DNA of 35,610 nucleotides from an uncultured Bacteroides sp. (GTDB taxonomy: Bacteria > Bacteroidota > Bacteroidia > Bacteroidales > Bacteroidaceae): NCBI GenBank assembly GCA_945607605.1, contig CALYZE010000025.1:1-35610 (forward strand). Direction: 5' to 3'. The notes beneath the pieces are model-generated. The model saw only the letters and a program-made list of their open reading frames with translations. It made no database searches and was not told where the DNA came from. The position numbers and the translations under genes are program-made. Positions 24,316 through 31,954 of this stretch are shown in pieces (within the stretch, counting starts at the first letter, position 1; every line of letters starts with the position of its first letter).

Positions 24316-25557
24316 TTAATTACCATCCGGTTTCTCAATCTCTGTAAACGGGCAGTCGTTCCAATGGAAAGCATTCACATCATCGGGCTGTGCAGGATTG
24401 AATGTTGGAGTAGCTTTCAGATGTGCAGCAAGTGCGGGAACGTTTTTCTTCATCCCTTCGATGACGCACTTGGCAATTTCATAAGCACCATAAGGGTTGA
24501 AGTGAGTATTGTCTGCCAATTCACGATTTTGCCCGGGGTATGTACCCGATGGGTAATGAACAAAGGCATGCTTGGAGTTATCTACTCCCAAAGCTTCATA
24601 CAACGTACGGGTCATTTCGTTGAGGTCAATCAAAGGAACATTTTCTTTGGCGGAGAGCCAGCGCATGGCTTCGGGAAAGTCCTCGTGCGTATCACGAATG
24701 CGACCGTTATCGTCGAAGCTACGACGCTGGGTCGGAGTCACCAACACAGGATATGCACCACGGGCACGAGCCTCATCAATGAAGGTTTTCAGACTAGTCA
24801 TGAAGGAATAATAAGCTCCTTTGCCGGGACCTTTCTGCTTCTGGTCGTTGTGACCGAACTCCATAAACACATAATCTCCGGCTTTCATTTGTGACAGAGC
24901 TTTCTTCAGACGACCGGCAGCTAGAAAAGAATTGGCACTCTCACCACTCTCAGCATAATTGGCGATGCTTACTTCGGAGTTGAAAAAACGGGGAATCATC
25001 TGTCCCCAGCTTGCCCAAGGTTCATTATCTTGGTCGACCACAGTACTGTTGCCACACAGGAAGACAGTGACAACAGAATCATCTGCAGGTTCTATAGTAA
25101 TCCTTTCGCATACCGGAGCATCACCATTGAATTCGAGTGTCAGTTTGTCGTCCCAATTCAGTTTTTTGGCTTCGCGGGGTTTGATACGAACAGATTCTGT
25201 ATCAGTAATGCGTGGGCTACGTTTATTAATAATGAATGTTTCATCAAGAAATTGTCCTTTCTTGGTAGGTTGATTTTCAATAAAAAGACGCCGTGATTCT
25301 CCACGAACAGTGGTTATTCCGGCATGTTTCTTGCTGCCAAGACGGACAGTTACTTTATAATTACCATCAGGCACACGGACAGAAAAGAAGTAAGGCGCTT
25401 TGCTACCTTTAATCGGTGTGGTGGCAAAGTCATAGCCGTATCCGTTTTCATCACTATAGCATGGCGCATCTGCCAGCTGATATGTCTGTATCGTATTCTG
25501 GGCACCAATCATAGTGGCAACAGTAGAAAGTAAAAGAGATAAAAAAAGAGTTCTCAT
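24316..25557 (-). CDS. CE12-type rhamnogalacturonan acetylesterase (SGNH hydrolase) with N-terminal beta-sandwich
   Basis: This enzyme removes O-acetyl groups from RG-I so that lyases and hydrolases can proceed. The start at MRTLFLSLLL (413 aa) gives a signal peptide ending IGAQ; the longer frame back to 25602 adds 15 non-signal residues and reaches the preceding stop codon. A beta-sandwich domain (about 22-160, with YFFSVRVPDGNYKVTVRLG) precedes the SGNH domain. The esterase blocks are complete: GNSTVVDQ with Ser171, ESGESANSF (block II Gly), GHND (235-238) and DNTH (349-352) with the catalytic Asp and His. The block order and the GNST form are typical of family CE12. It lies 44 bp after GH2 and 14 bp before the 192-aa unknown gene in operon A. 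Confidence 0.91.
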   Translation of the reverse strand: MRTLFLSLLLSTVATMIGAQNTIQTYQLADAPCYSDENGYGYDFATTPIKGSKAPYFFSVRVPDGNYKVTVRLGSKKHAGITTVRGESRRLFIENQPTKKGQFLDETFIINKRSPRITDTESVRIKPREAKKLNWDDKLTLEFNGDAPVCERITIEPADDSVVTVFLCGNSTVVDQDNEPWASWGQMIPRFFNSEVSIANYAESGESANSFLAAGRLKKALSQMKAGDYVFMEFGHNDQKQKGPGKGAYYSFMTSLKTFIDEARARGAYPVLVTPTQRRSFDDNGRIRDTHEDFPEAMRWLSAKENVPLIDLNEMTRTLYEALGVDNSKHAFVHYPSGTYPGQNRELADNTHFNPYGAYEIAKCVIEGMKKNVPALAAHLKATPTFNPAQPDDVNAFHWNDCPFTEIEKPDGN

Positions 25558-25601
25558 TTTAATATTATTAAGTTCAGTTGAATAATGATTGAAAAGAATC
25601 A

Positions 25602-28481
25602 TTAAAATATTTTATTTGTTTTCAGCTCGTCCGGTGTATCTTTTGTATAGGTTTTTACATCTCCCGCCACTTTTGTAAATAACTCCTGTACTTGCTGTGG
25701 AGCTACAACTATCGTCGGGCGAAAAGCATCCGAATTCATATAATCCAAAATTGTTTTGCGCATCTGACGGGCCACTACTCGCTTGTCAGGTTGAGAAGTA
25801 ATATCCATAGTAGTCATTATCAGCTTACCGCTTAATACTTTGGCCTCAAACAGCACACCTATCTTGCGACTGATAAACCAAGTATCTATGCTCTGAATCG
25901 TAGGTTGGAAATCGGCAGGAAAACTGGTAAACTGCATCACTTGCGTTCTATTGAGTAGTTCCCACCATTGCAGATTACTGTGGAACTCCGTCGGGAATTC
26001 ACGAAAGAGCGGATGATATTCATTCAGATAGATACCTGTGGTGTGCGGAGGGCGCATTTTGAACCAAGAAGTGTTCCAGAATACAGGAGTAAAATACTGC
26101 ACTACTTCCTTGCCATATTGAATTTTTCCGGCAGCAGTAATCAATACGTTTCCTCCTTCTTTCAATACGGACATCGCTTTTTCGTCCAGACTGTCGGTAG
26201 TATATACATTGCCTTCGACTATTTCCACTTTGGCAGGATATACCCAAAAGTCCCAATCGTTCGCGGCATCGGTCCCTTCAATGCTCACTTCCAGATTCAG
26301 CTTTACAGGCGCGTCGATACCTGCCAAGTTGAGTTCTACATTGCCCAATGCACAAAGGTTGCCGACAGGGATATTTTGAACACTTATCACACCGCGGACA
26401 TATACTTTGCCATAATGGTCGCGAATAACATACGTCGATTTAACCTTCTGCAACGGAGCCTTTCCAAAATGAGAAACCTCTATATTCGCATGAAAAGTCT
26501 CGTCACTGGTATATACAAACTTAGGAATACGGGCCAACGGAACGGTAGGGCTGCAAAAACGGCGAAATGCCGGAGCATCTATATATCCTTTCTCTTCAAA
26601 AAAGACATCGAGTACGCCTACCAAAGCCGTACCTTGCCCGGAATAGTCGTTGAGCGCCAATAACTGGAAACCTGCATAGTCAGGAGTACGTAGCGTTTTC
26701 TCTATCTCGTGTTTGTAACAAAGAGCTTGTAGCTTGCCCGAAGCCATCATAAACTCATGACTCAACCCGCTCATCTGATTATCGTTCAATATATCGCGGA
26801 AGATTTCAAAGTTTTTAGCTTTGTTTACACCGGTATATTTACGAATTTCATTGAAATTAGGGAAAACGCACCACTGACCGGTTTCGTGCGAAACAAAAGG
26901 TTGACTTACTGTATCTATTTTAGCCCGAAAGTCAGTCATACTTTCGGGTGCTTCGCCTGTCCAAGTGAGCCCGCGTGCTCCGGCTTTTACATGAAATTCG
27001 TTTTTGGGCTGCCATGCCCAACTTCCACCGACCGATGCTCCAGTATACACACGACGAGAATCGGTGGCTTTCCAATAGTCAACAAAGTCACTAACCCAAG
27101 GAACCCAACGCCCTGCAGGCTCATTGCCACACGCCAGCATGCAATAAGAGGCATAATTACCATATTCCTTGGTCAGTGCAATCGTTTCATCCATCAAATA
27201 TTTATCAATCGGCTGCCCTTGACCCAAACGTGGGCCATGATTCGGCCAGCTTGGTCCTTCGGGTTGCAGATAGAAACCCACGAGGTCGGCGGCAATAAAT
27301 GCAGCCTCTGGCGGGCAGAAAGAGTGAAAACGCATGTGATTCAACCCGTAATTGCGGCAGATGCGAAAGACACGTTCCCAAGAGGCTACATCCATCGGCG
27401 CATAGCCAGTCAACGGGAAGTCACAGTTTTCAACGGTACCACGCAACATAGTCTTGCGACCGTTCACATAAAACCACTTGCCTTCTATCTTGAAATCCCG
27501 CATACCGAATTGCACTTCTTTAGTCTCGGTTTCCTTGCCATTACTGAGAACTACAGCCAGTTTATAAAGAGCAGGATCAAACTCATCCCAAGTCAGAAAA
27601 TTTCCACCCATCGGTAGTTCCATCTCAATCTTATTTTCGCCCGATTTTACCGTGAAGTTCTGTTTGACAGGAGTTACCGTATGTTTTTTCTCAGAATTAA
27701 AGCTATTTGCAACAAGGGCTACATCAACTTTTGCAGCAGAGGAAGCATGCAGATTCATCTTTACTACAGCTTTTTGTCCTGCCAGGTCAGGATATACTTG
27801 TATATCTTTGAGGTAGGTTTTGGGGGTGCTTTGCAATTCCATACGACCTACGATACCATTCCAGTTGCCTTGCGTCTGGTCGGTGACGCTATGGGAGTCG
27901 GGTCCTACGTTAATATCCTTGATGCGGTTATCCACTCTGATCGTGATAAGGCAGGTCTTGCCAGAGGTAGCAACGGAAGTCAAGTCGAAGACATGCGGTA
28001 CACAAAGGCTGTTCCTCATACCGAGTTCCTGCTGATTGACCCACACCGTAGTTTCGATATGCGGACGTTCGAGGAAGAGGGTAATGCGTTCACCTTTCCA
28101 GTTAGAAGGAATGGCTACCTTCTTCTGATACCAAGCTACACCAACGTAATGTTTGTCGGGAGTCAGGAAGAAGGGGAATTTCATATTGCCTTCTACTTGA
28201 TACTTCTTCATATAAGGATTGAAATAGTAGGAACTGTCGTAAAGACTACCCGTCCACTGGGTACGGATGGTTACTTCATCACCTTTCAGTTTTTCGGGCA
28301 TGGAGCCGGGCAGATTGATACAATCGTCCAGTTGTTTGTTGAACCACCGTTGCTTCACGCCTGCATCTTCGCGATCTATCTGGAACTTCCATTGACCGGA
28401 GAGATTCAAAGAGCGAGTCTGCCCCACAGCAAACACGGTAGAAAGGAATACAAAGAAAATAATCGACACTAATTGCTTCAT
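25602..28481 (-). CDS. GH2 family glycosidase (beta-galactosidase or beta-glucuronidase type)
   Basis: This large secreted enzyme probably removes beta-linked side-chain sugars from RG-I in the periplasm. The chosen start (MKQLVSIIFF, 959 aa) begins a signal peptide ending AVGQ; eight extra N-terminal residues are possible in the open frame but not needed. Domain order is an N-terminal sugar-binding jelly roll (about 25-220, with ERPHIETTVWVNQQELG), an immunoglobulin-like domain (about 222-335), and a TIM barrel (about 336-660) with acid/base Glu454 in ACGNEPAGRW and nucleophile Glu533 in FVSHETGQW. The C-terminal extension of about 290 residues has a GGNVLITA-type fold and is unassigned. It is the first gene of operon A and is divergent from the GH43 gene. 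Substrate cannot be set from sequence: the family includes beta-galactosidases, beta-glucuronidases and arabinosidases. Confidence 0.88.
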   Translation of the reverse strand: MKQLVSIIFFVFLSTVFAVGQTRSLNLSGQWKFQIDREDAGVKQRWFNKQLDDCINLPGSMPEKLKGDEVTIRTQWTGSLYDSSYYFNPYMKKYQVEGNMKFPFFLTPDKHYVGVAWYQKKVAIPSNWKGERITLFLERPHIETTVWVNQQELGMRNSLCVPHVFDLTSVATSGKTCLITIRVDNRIKDINVGPDSHSVTDQTQGNWNGIVGRMELQSTPKTYLKDIQVYPDLAGQKAVVKMNLHASSAAKVDVALVANSFNSEKKHTVTPVKQNFTVKSGENKIEMELPMGGNFLTWDEFDPALYKLAVVLSNGKETETKEVQFGMRDFKIEGKWFYVNGRKTMLRGTVENCDFPLTGYAPMDVASWERVFRICRNYGLNHMRFHSFCPPEAAFIAADLVGFYLQPEGPSWPNHGPRLGQGQPIDKYLMDETIALTKEYGNYASYCMLACGNEPAGRWVPWVSDFVDYWKATDSRRVYTGASVGGSWAWQPKNEFHVKAGARGLTWTGEAPESMTDFRAKIDTVSQPFVSHETGQWCVFPNFNEIRKYTGVNKAKNFEIFRDILNDNQMSGLSHEFMMASGKLQALCYKHEIEKTLRTPDYAGFQLLALNDYSGQGTALVGVLDVFFEEKGYIDAPAFRRFCSPTVPLARIPKFVYTSDETFHANIEVSHFGKAPLQKVKSTYVIRDHYGKVYVRGVISVQNIPVGNLCALGNVELNLAGIDAPVKLNLEVSIEGTDAANDWDFWVYPAKVEIVEGNVYTTDSLDEKAMSVLKEGGNVLITAAGKIQYGKEVVQYFTPVFWNTSWFKMRPPHTTGIYLNEYHPLFREFPTEFHSNLQWWELLNRTQVMQFTSFPADFQPTIQSIDTWFISRKIGVLFEAKVLSGKLIMTTMDITSQPDKRVVARQMRKTILDYMNSDAFRPTIVVAPQQVQELFTKVAGDVKTYTKDTPDELKTNKIF

Positions 28482-28503
28482 GGTATAAATAAGATTAATT
28501 ATC

Positions 28504-28517
28504 ACGCTGCTAAAGTA
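28504..28517 (-). promoter_or_regulatory. Predicted promoter block of operon A (GH2)
   Basis: On the plus strand, ACGCTGCTAAAGTA matches 13 of 14 bases of the block at the operon B promoter (22004-22017). The minus strand gives TACTTTAG, one mismatch from TAnnTTTG. It lies about 30 nt upstream of the GH2 start codon at 28481. The shared tandem TTTG element is not found at 30 bp from it. Confidence 0.45.
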
Positions 28518-28587
28518 CGGTTTTCCTACATACCGATAAATAGAAATGTGTACATAGACATAGAAATTTGTCTCAATCTGCGGGAGA

Positions 28588-28676
28588 GGTCGGTCAAACG
28601 TGTACTGTATTACATGTTTTTGCCTGTTATTCCATTATTTTACACTTCGACATATCCGAAAGAAATCATATATTTG
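28588..28676 (+). promoter_or_regulatory. Predicted GH43 promoter with a possible operator half-site upstream
   Basis: TATATTTG at 28669-28676 is an exact -7 match, with TTCG at 28646-28649 as a possible -33 box 19 bp upstream; the ATG is at 28708. Further upstream, GGTCGGTCAAA (28588-28598) is, on the opposite strand, TTTGACCG, the same first eight bases as the susC site; a weaker CAAT lies 21 bp before it. Its spacing from the -7 box is 70 bp, not 30, so control by the same regulator is less certain here. Confidence 0.4.
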
Positions 28677-28707
28677 TAACATAAATTATTAATCTTAAAA
28701 ACGACCC

Positions 28708-29658
28708 ATGAAAACAGTACTCATCTGGTTGGCTTTTAGCTTAGGAGCCATACTGACAACCTTTGCTGGTGAAAAAGCTTATCTTTTTTCCTACTTCGTC
28801 AATGACAGTAAAGACGGGTTGCACCTTGCTTACAGTTATGACGGGCTAACTTGGACCGCCCTTAACGACGGGAATTCATTTCTCCCTCCCGCTGTAGGTA
28901 AAGACAAGCTGATGCGCGATCCAAGTATCTGCCAGTCGCCTGATGGAACTTTTCACATGGTTTGGACCTCTAGTTGGACTGACCGAATTATCGGATATGC
29001 CTCCTCCAAGGACTTAGTACATTGGAGTAAACAGAAATCCATCCCCGTCATGATGCACGAAGAAACTGCTCATAACTGCTGGGCACCCGAACTATTCTAT
29101 GACGAACCGTCGAAGACGTATTACATCTTCTGGGCTACCACCATCCCCGGTCGCCACAAAGAAATACCTACCAGCGAAAGCGAAAAGGGACTGAATCACC
29201 GGATGTACTATGTTACCACTCAAGACTTCAAGACATTCTCGGAAACCAAGATGTTCTTTAACCCGGATTTCAGTGTGATTGATGCTGCTATCGTAAAAGA
29301 CCCGAAGTTACAGGATTTAATTATGGTAGTGAAGAATGAAAATTCCAATCCACCGGAAAAGAATATCCGCATTACCCGCACAAAGAATATCCAAGACGGT
29401 TTCCCCATTGAGGTTTCAGCACCCATCACAGGAAGCTACTGGGCAGAGGGACCTGCGCCTCTATACGTAAATAATGTACTCTACGTGTATTTCGATAAAT
29501 ACCGCGACCATCGCTACGGAGCAGTTCGTTCTACAGACCACGGAAAGACTTGGGAAGATATTTCGGAGCAGATTTCATTCCCCAAAGGTACACGCCACGG
29601 AACTGCTTTTGCCGTAGATGCGAATGTAGTGCAAAGACTGATAACACTTACCAAGTAA
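28708..29658 (+). CDS. GH43-like five-bladed propeller glycosidase
   Basis: The 316-residue protein has a signal peptide (about 1-20, ending TTFA) and a five-bladed propeller of the GH43/GH62 clan type. Visible features are DGLHLAYSYDGLTWTAL (about 36-52), MRDPSICQSPDGTFHMVWTS (abbreviated, with Asp71), NCWAPELFYDE with Glu128, and WAEGPAPLYV, which carries the probable catalytic Glu. Family 43 enzymes remove arabinofuranose, xylose or galactose-type residues; in an RG-I locus a role on arabinan or galactan side chains is likely. No subfamily is assigned. It opens the plus-strand group and is followed by GH42 after 51 bp. The mature protein is short for a GH43 and has no extra binding domain. 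Confidence 0.8.
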   Translation: MKTVLIWLAFSLGAILTTFAGEKAYLFSYFVNDSKDGLHLAYSYDGLTWTALNDGNSFLPPAVGKDKLMRDPSICQSPDGTFHMVWTSSWTDRIIGYASSKDLVHWSKQKSIPVMMHEETAHNCWAPELFYDEPSKTYYIFWATTIPGRHKEIPTSESEKGLNHRMYYVTTQDFKTFSETKMFFNPDFSVIDAAIVKDPKLQDLIMVVKNENSNPPEKNIRITRTKNIQDGFPIEVSAPITGSYWAEGPAPLYVNNVLYVYFDKYRDHRYGAVRSTDHGKTWEDISEQISFPKGTRHGTAFAVDANVVQRLITLTK

Positions 29659-29709
29659 CAAACATAACTATCCCCCCTGTTGGAAACAAAGGGATTAAAA
29701 CTCAAGATC

Positions 29710-31800
29710 ATGATCAGAAACAAACTATTCACAACATTACTTACCGGTCTGCTGATACTTTTAGCCTCATCGACACAGGCACAAACCCCAACGCAATGGT
29801 TTAACGACAAAGACCTCACCTTGACCGGAGCCTACTACTATCCCGAGCATTGGGACGAAAGTCAATGGGAACGTGACTTCAAGAAAATGCACGAACTGGG
29901 TTTTGAGTTCACCCACTTCGCCGAATTTGCTTGGGCACAACTGGAACCCGAGGAAGGGCGTTATGATTTCGCATGGTTGGATCAGGCTATTACCCTCGCC
30001 GCCAAATATGATCTAAAAGTAGTGATGTGTACCTCTACCGCCACTCCACCTGTGTGGTTGAGCCGCAAATATCCCGAAATATTGGTGAAGGCAGAAGACG
30101 GTACCGTACTAGATCATGGTGCTCGCCAACATGCTTCCTTCACTTCGTCTCTGTATCGCGAACTGTCTTATAAGATGATAGAGAAGTTGGCACAGCATTA
30201 CGGAAACGATCCCCGCATTATAGGATGGCAACTAGATAACGAACCTGCCGTACAGTTCGACTATAACCTAGAAGCAGAGCTTGCTTTCCGCAATTTCCTC
30301 CGCAAGAAGTACAATGATAATATTAAGTCTTTGAATAATGCCTGGGGAACGGCTTTTTGGAGTGAAGTTTATTCTGATTTTGATGAGATAACCTTGCCCA
30401 AGCATGCGCAGATGTTCATGAATCATCATCAGATTCTAGACTACCGCCGTTTTGCCGCCTCACAAACGAATGATTTTCTCAACAAGCAATGCCTCCTTAT
30501 CAAGAAATATGCTAAAAACCAATGGGTAACAACCAATTACATTCCAAACTATGACGAAGGACACATTGGCGGAAGTCTCGCCCTTGATTTCCAATGCTAC
30601 ACTCGCTACATGGTCTATGGAGACAACGAAGGCATCGGTCGCCGGGGCTATCGGGTAGGTAATCCGCTACGCATCGCCTGGGCAAACGATTTCTTCCGTC
30701 CAATACAAGGTACTTATGGTGTAATGGAGTTACAACCGGGACAAGTAAACTGGGGTGGCATCAACCCTCAACCTCTCCCCGGTGCTGTACGCTTGTGGTT
30801 ATGGAGTGTGTTTGCAGGAGGTAGTGACTTTACCTGCACATATCGCTATCGTCAGCCTTTGTATGGCACAGAGCAATATCACTACGGAATTGTAGGCACC
30901 GATGGAGTTACAGTAACTCCCGGTGGACACGAATTTGCAACTTTTATCAGCGAGATTAAGGAACTGCGCAAGCATTACGCCCCTCGCGATACGAAGCCTG
31001 CCGATTTTCAGGCACGTCGCACCGCCATTCTTTTCAATCATGAAAATTCCTGGAGTATAGAGCGTCAAAAACAGAACCGTACTTGGGATACCTTTGCTCA
31101 CATCGAAAAGTATTACCGCACACTGAAATCCTTCGGTGCCCCGGTCGACTTCATCTCTGAAGCAAAAGATATGAATAACTACCCAGTAGTGATTGCCCCT
31201 GCTTATCAGCTGGCCGACAAAGAGTTAGTAGACCGATGGACAGCTTATGTAAAAAATGGTGGTAATCTCGTACTTACTTGTCGTACCGCACAGAAAGACC
31301 GTTATGGACGCCTACCCGAAGCTCCTTTCGGCTCTCTGATTACCCCATTGACAGAAAATAAATTGGATTTTTATGACCTACTGTTGCCCGAAGATCCGGG
31401 AACGATTGTGATGGACGGCAAGAAGTACGCTTGGAATACTTGGGGAGAAGTCCTCATCCCCGCAGCCGATGCACAAGTATGGACTACCTACACCAACGAA
31501 TTTTACGAAGGGAAACCCGCCGTTACCTTCCGAAAACTTGGTAAGGGAACCATTACTTATGTAGGAGTGGACAGTCGTGACGGAACTTTTGAAAAGGATT
31601 TATTGAAAAAACTGTATGCCCAACTAAACATCCCCGTAATGGATTTACCTTATGGCGTAACCCTCGAATACCGTAACGGAATGGGTATTGTGCTAAACTA
31701 TGGAGACAAACCTTATACGTTCAACCTACCTAAAGGTAGCAAGGTGCTGATAGGAAACAATGAAATTCCAACTGCAGGGGTATTAATATTCAGTCTATAA
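29710..31800 (+). CDS. GH42 family beta-galactosidase
   Basis: This enzyme hydrolyses beta-linked galactose, probably from the galactan or arabinogalactan side chains of RG-I. The start at MIRNKLFTTL (696 aa) gives a signal peptide ending STQAQ; the frame is open from an ATG at 29680, but those ten residues are not signal-like. The TIM barrel begins with GAYYYPEHWDESQWERD (40-56). The acid/base is Glu178 in QLDNEPAVQFD, and the nucleophile is Glu340 in GVMELQPGQVNW. The trimerisation-type Rossmann domain (about 425-610) with the VVIAPAYQLADKELVDRWTAYVKNGG-type region and a small C-terminal beta domain complete the family architecture. It is 51 bp after GH43 and probably shares its transcript. 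A secreted GH42 fits periplasmic processing of imported oligosaccharides. Confidence 0.93.
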   Translation: MIRNKLFTTLLTGLLILLASSTQAQTPTQWFNDKDLTLTGAYYYPEHWDESQWERDFKKMHELGFEFTHFAEFAWAQLEPEEGRYDFAWLDQAITLAAKYDLKVVMCTSTATPPVWLSRKYPEILVKAEDGTVLDHGARQHASFTSSLYRELSYKMIEKLAQHYGNDPRIIGWQLDNEPAVQFDYNLEAELAFRNFLRKKYNDNIKSLNNAWGTAFWSEVYSDFDEITLPKHAQMFMNHHQILDYRRFAASQTNDFLNKQCLLIKKYAKNQWVTTNYIPNYDEGHIGGSLALDFQCYTRYMVYGDNEGIGRRGYRVGNPLRIAWANDFFRPIQGTYGVMELQPGQVNWGGINPQPLPGAVRLWLWSVFAGGSDFTCTYRYRQPLYGTEQYHYGIVGTDGVTVTPGGHEFATFISEIKELRKHYAPRDTKPADFQARRTAILFNHENSWSIERQKQNRTWDTFAHIEKYYRTLKSFGAPVDFISEAKDMNNYPVVIAPAYQLADKELVDRWTAYVKNGGNLVLTCRTAQKDRYGRLPEAPFGSLITPLTENKLDFYDLLLPEDPGTIVMDGKKYAWNTWGEVLIPAADAQVWTTYTNEFYEGKPAVTFRKLGKGTITYVGVDSRDGTFEKDLLKKLYAQLNIPVMDLPYGVTLEYRNGMGIVLNYGDKPYTFNLPKGSKVLIGNNEIPTAGVLIFSL

Positions 31801-31907
31801 CAACTAATTCTTGCCTACTTATTAACAAGAATCTTCATTTGATAGCGGTTGTATAAAACTACATAAGATGTGAACAATTAGAATAGATAGTCTTGACAGG
31901 AAGTACC

Positions 31908-31915
31908 TACATTTG
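31908..31915 (+). promoter_or_regulatory. Predicted -7 box upstream of the plus-strand GH2
   Basis: TACATTTG is an exact TAnnTTTG match about 40 nt before the ATG at 31955. A weak hairpin (ATTCTTG 31807-31813 with CAAGAAT 31826-31832) follows the GH42 stop codon, so this gene may be transcribed separately. No tandem TTTG element is found at 30 bp. Confidence 0.5.
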
Positions 31916-31954
31916 CCATGAAACATGTAGAACCATCAAAAACACATTGTAGTT

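Noticed and set aside
26757-28472. Long plus-strand open frames (286 and 263 codons) opposite the minus-strand GH2 gene
   Set aside because: The GH2 frame has complete family domains and catalytic Glu residues. The opposite frames have low-complexity, His/Ile/Phe-rich composition, no recognisable domain and no promoter.
31893-31898. TTGACA as a sigma70-type -35 box before the plus-strand GH2
   Set aside because: No TATAAT-like hexamer follows at 16-18 bp, and Bacteroides promoters use TAnnTTTG instead. An exact match to that element is at 31908-31915.
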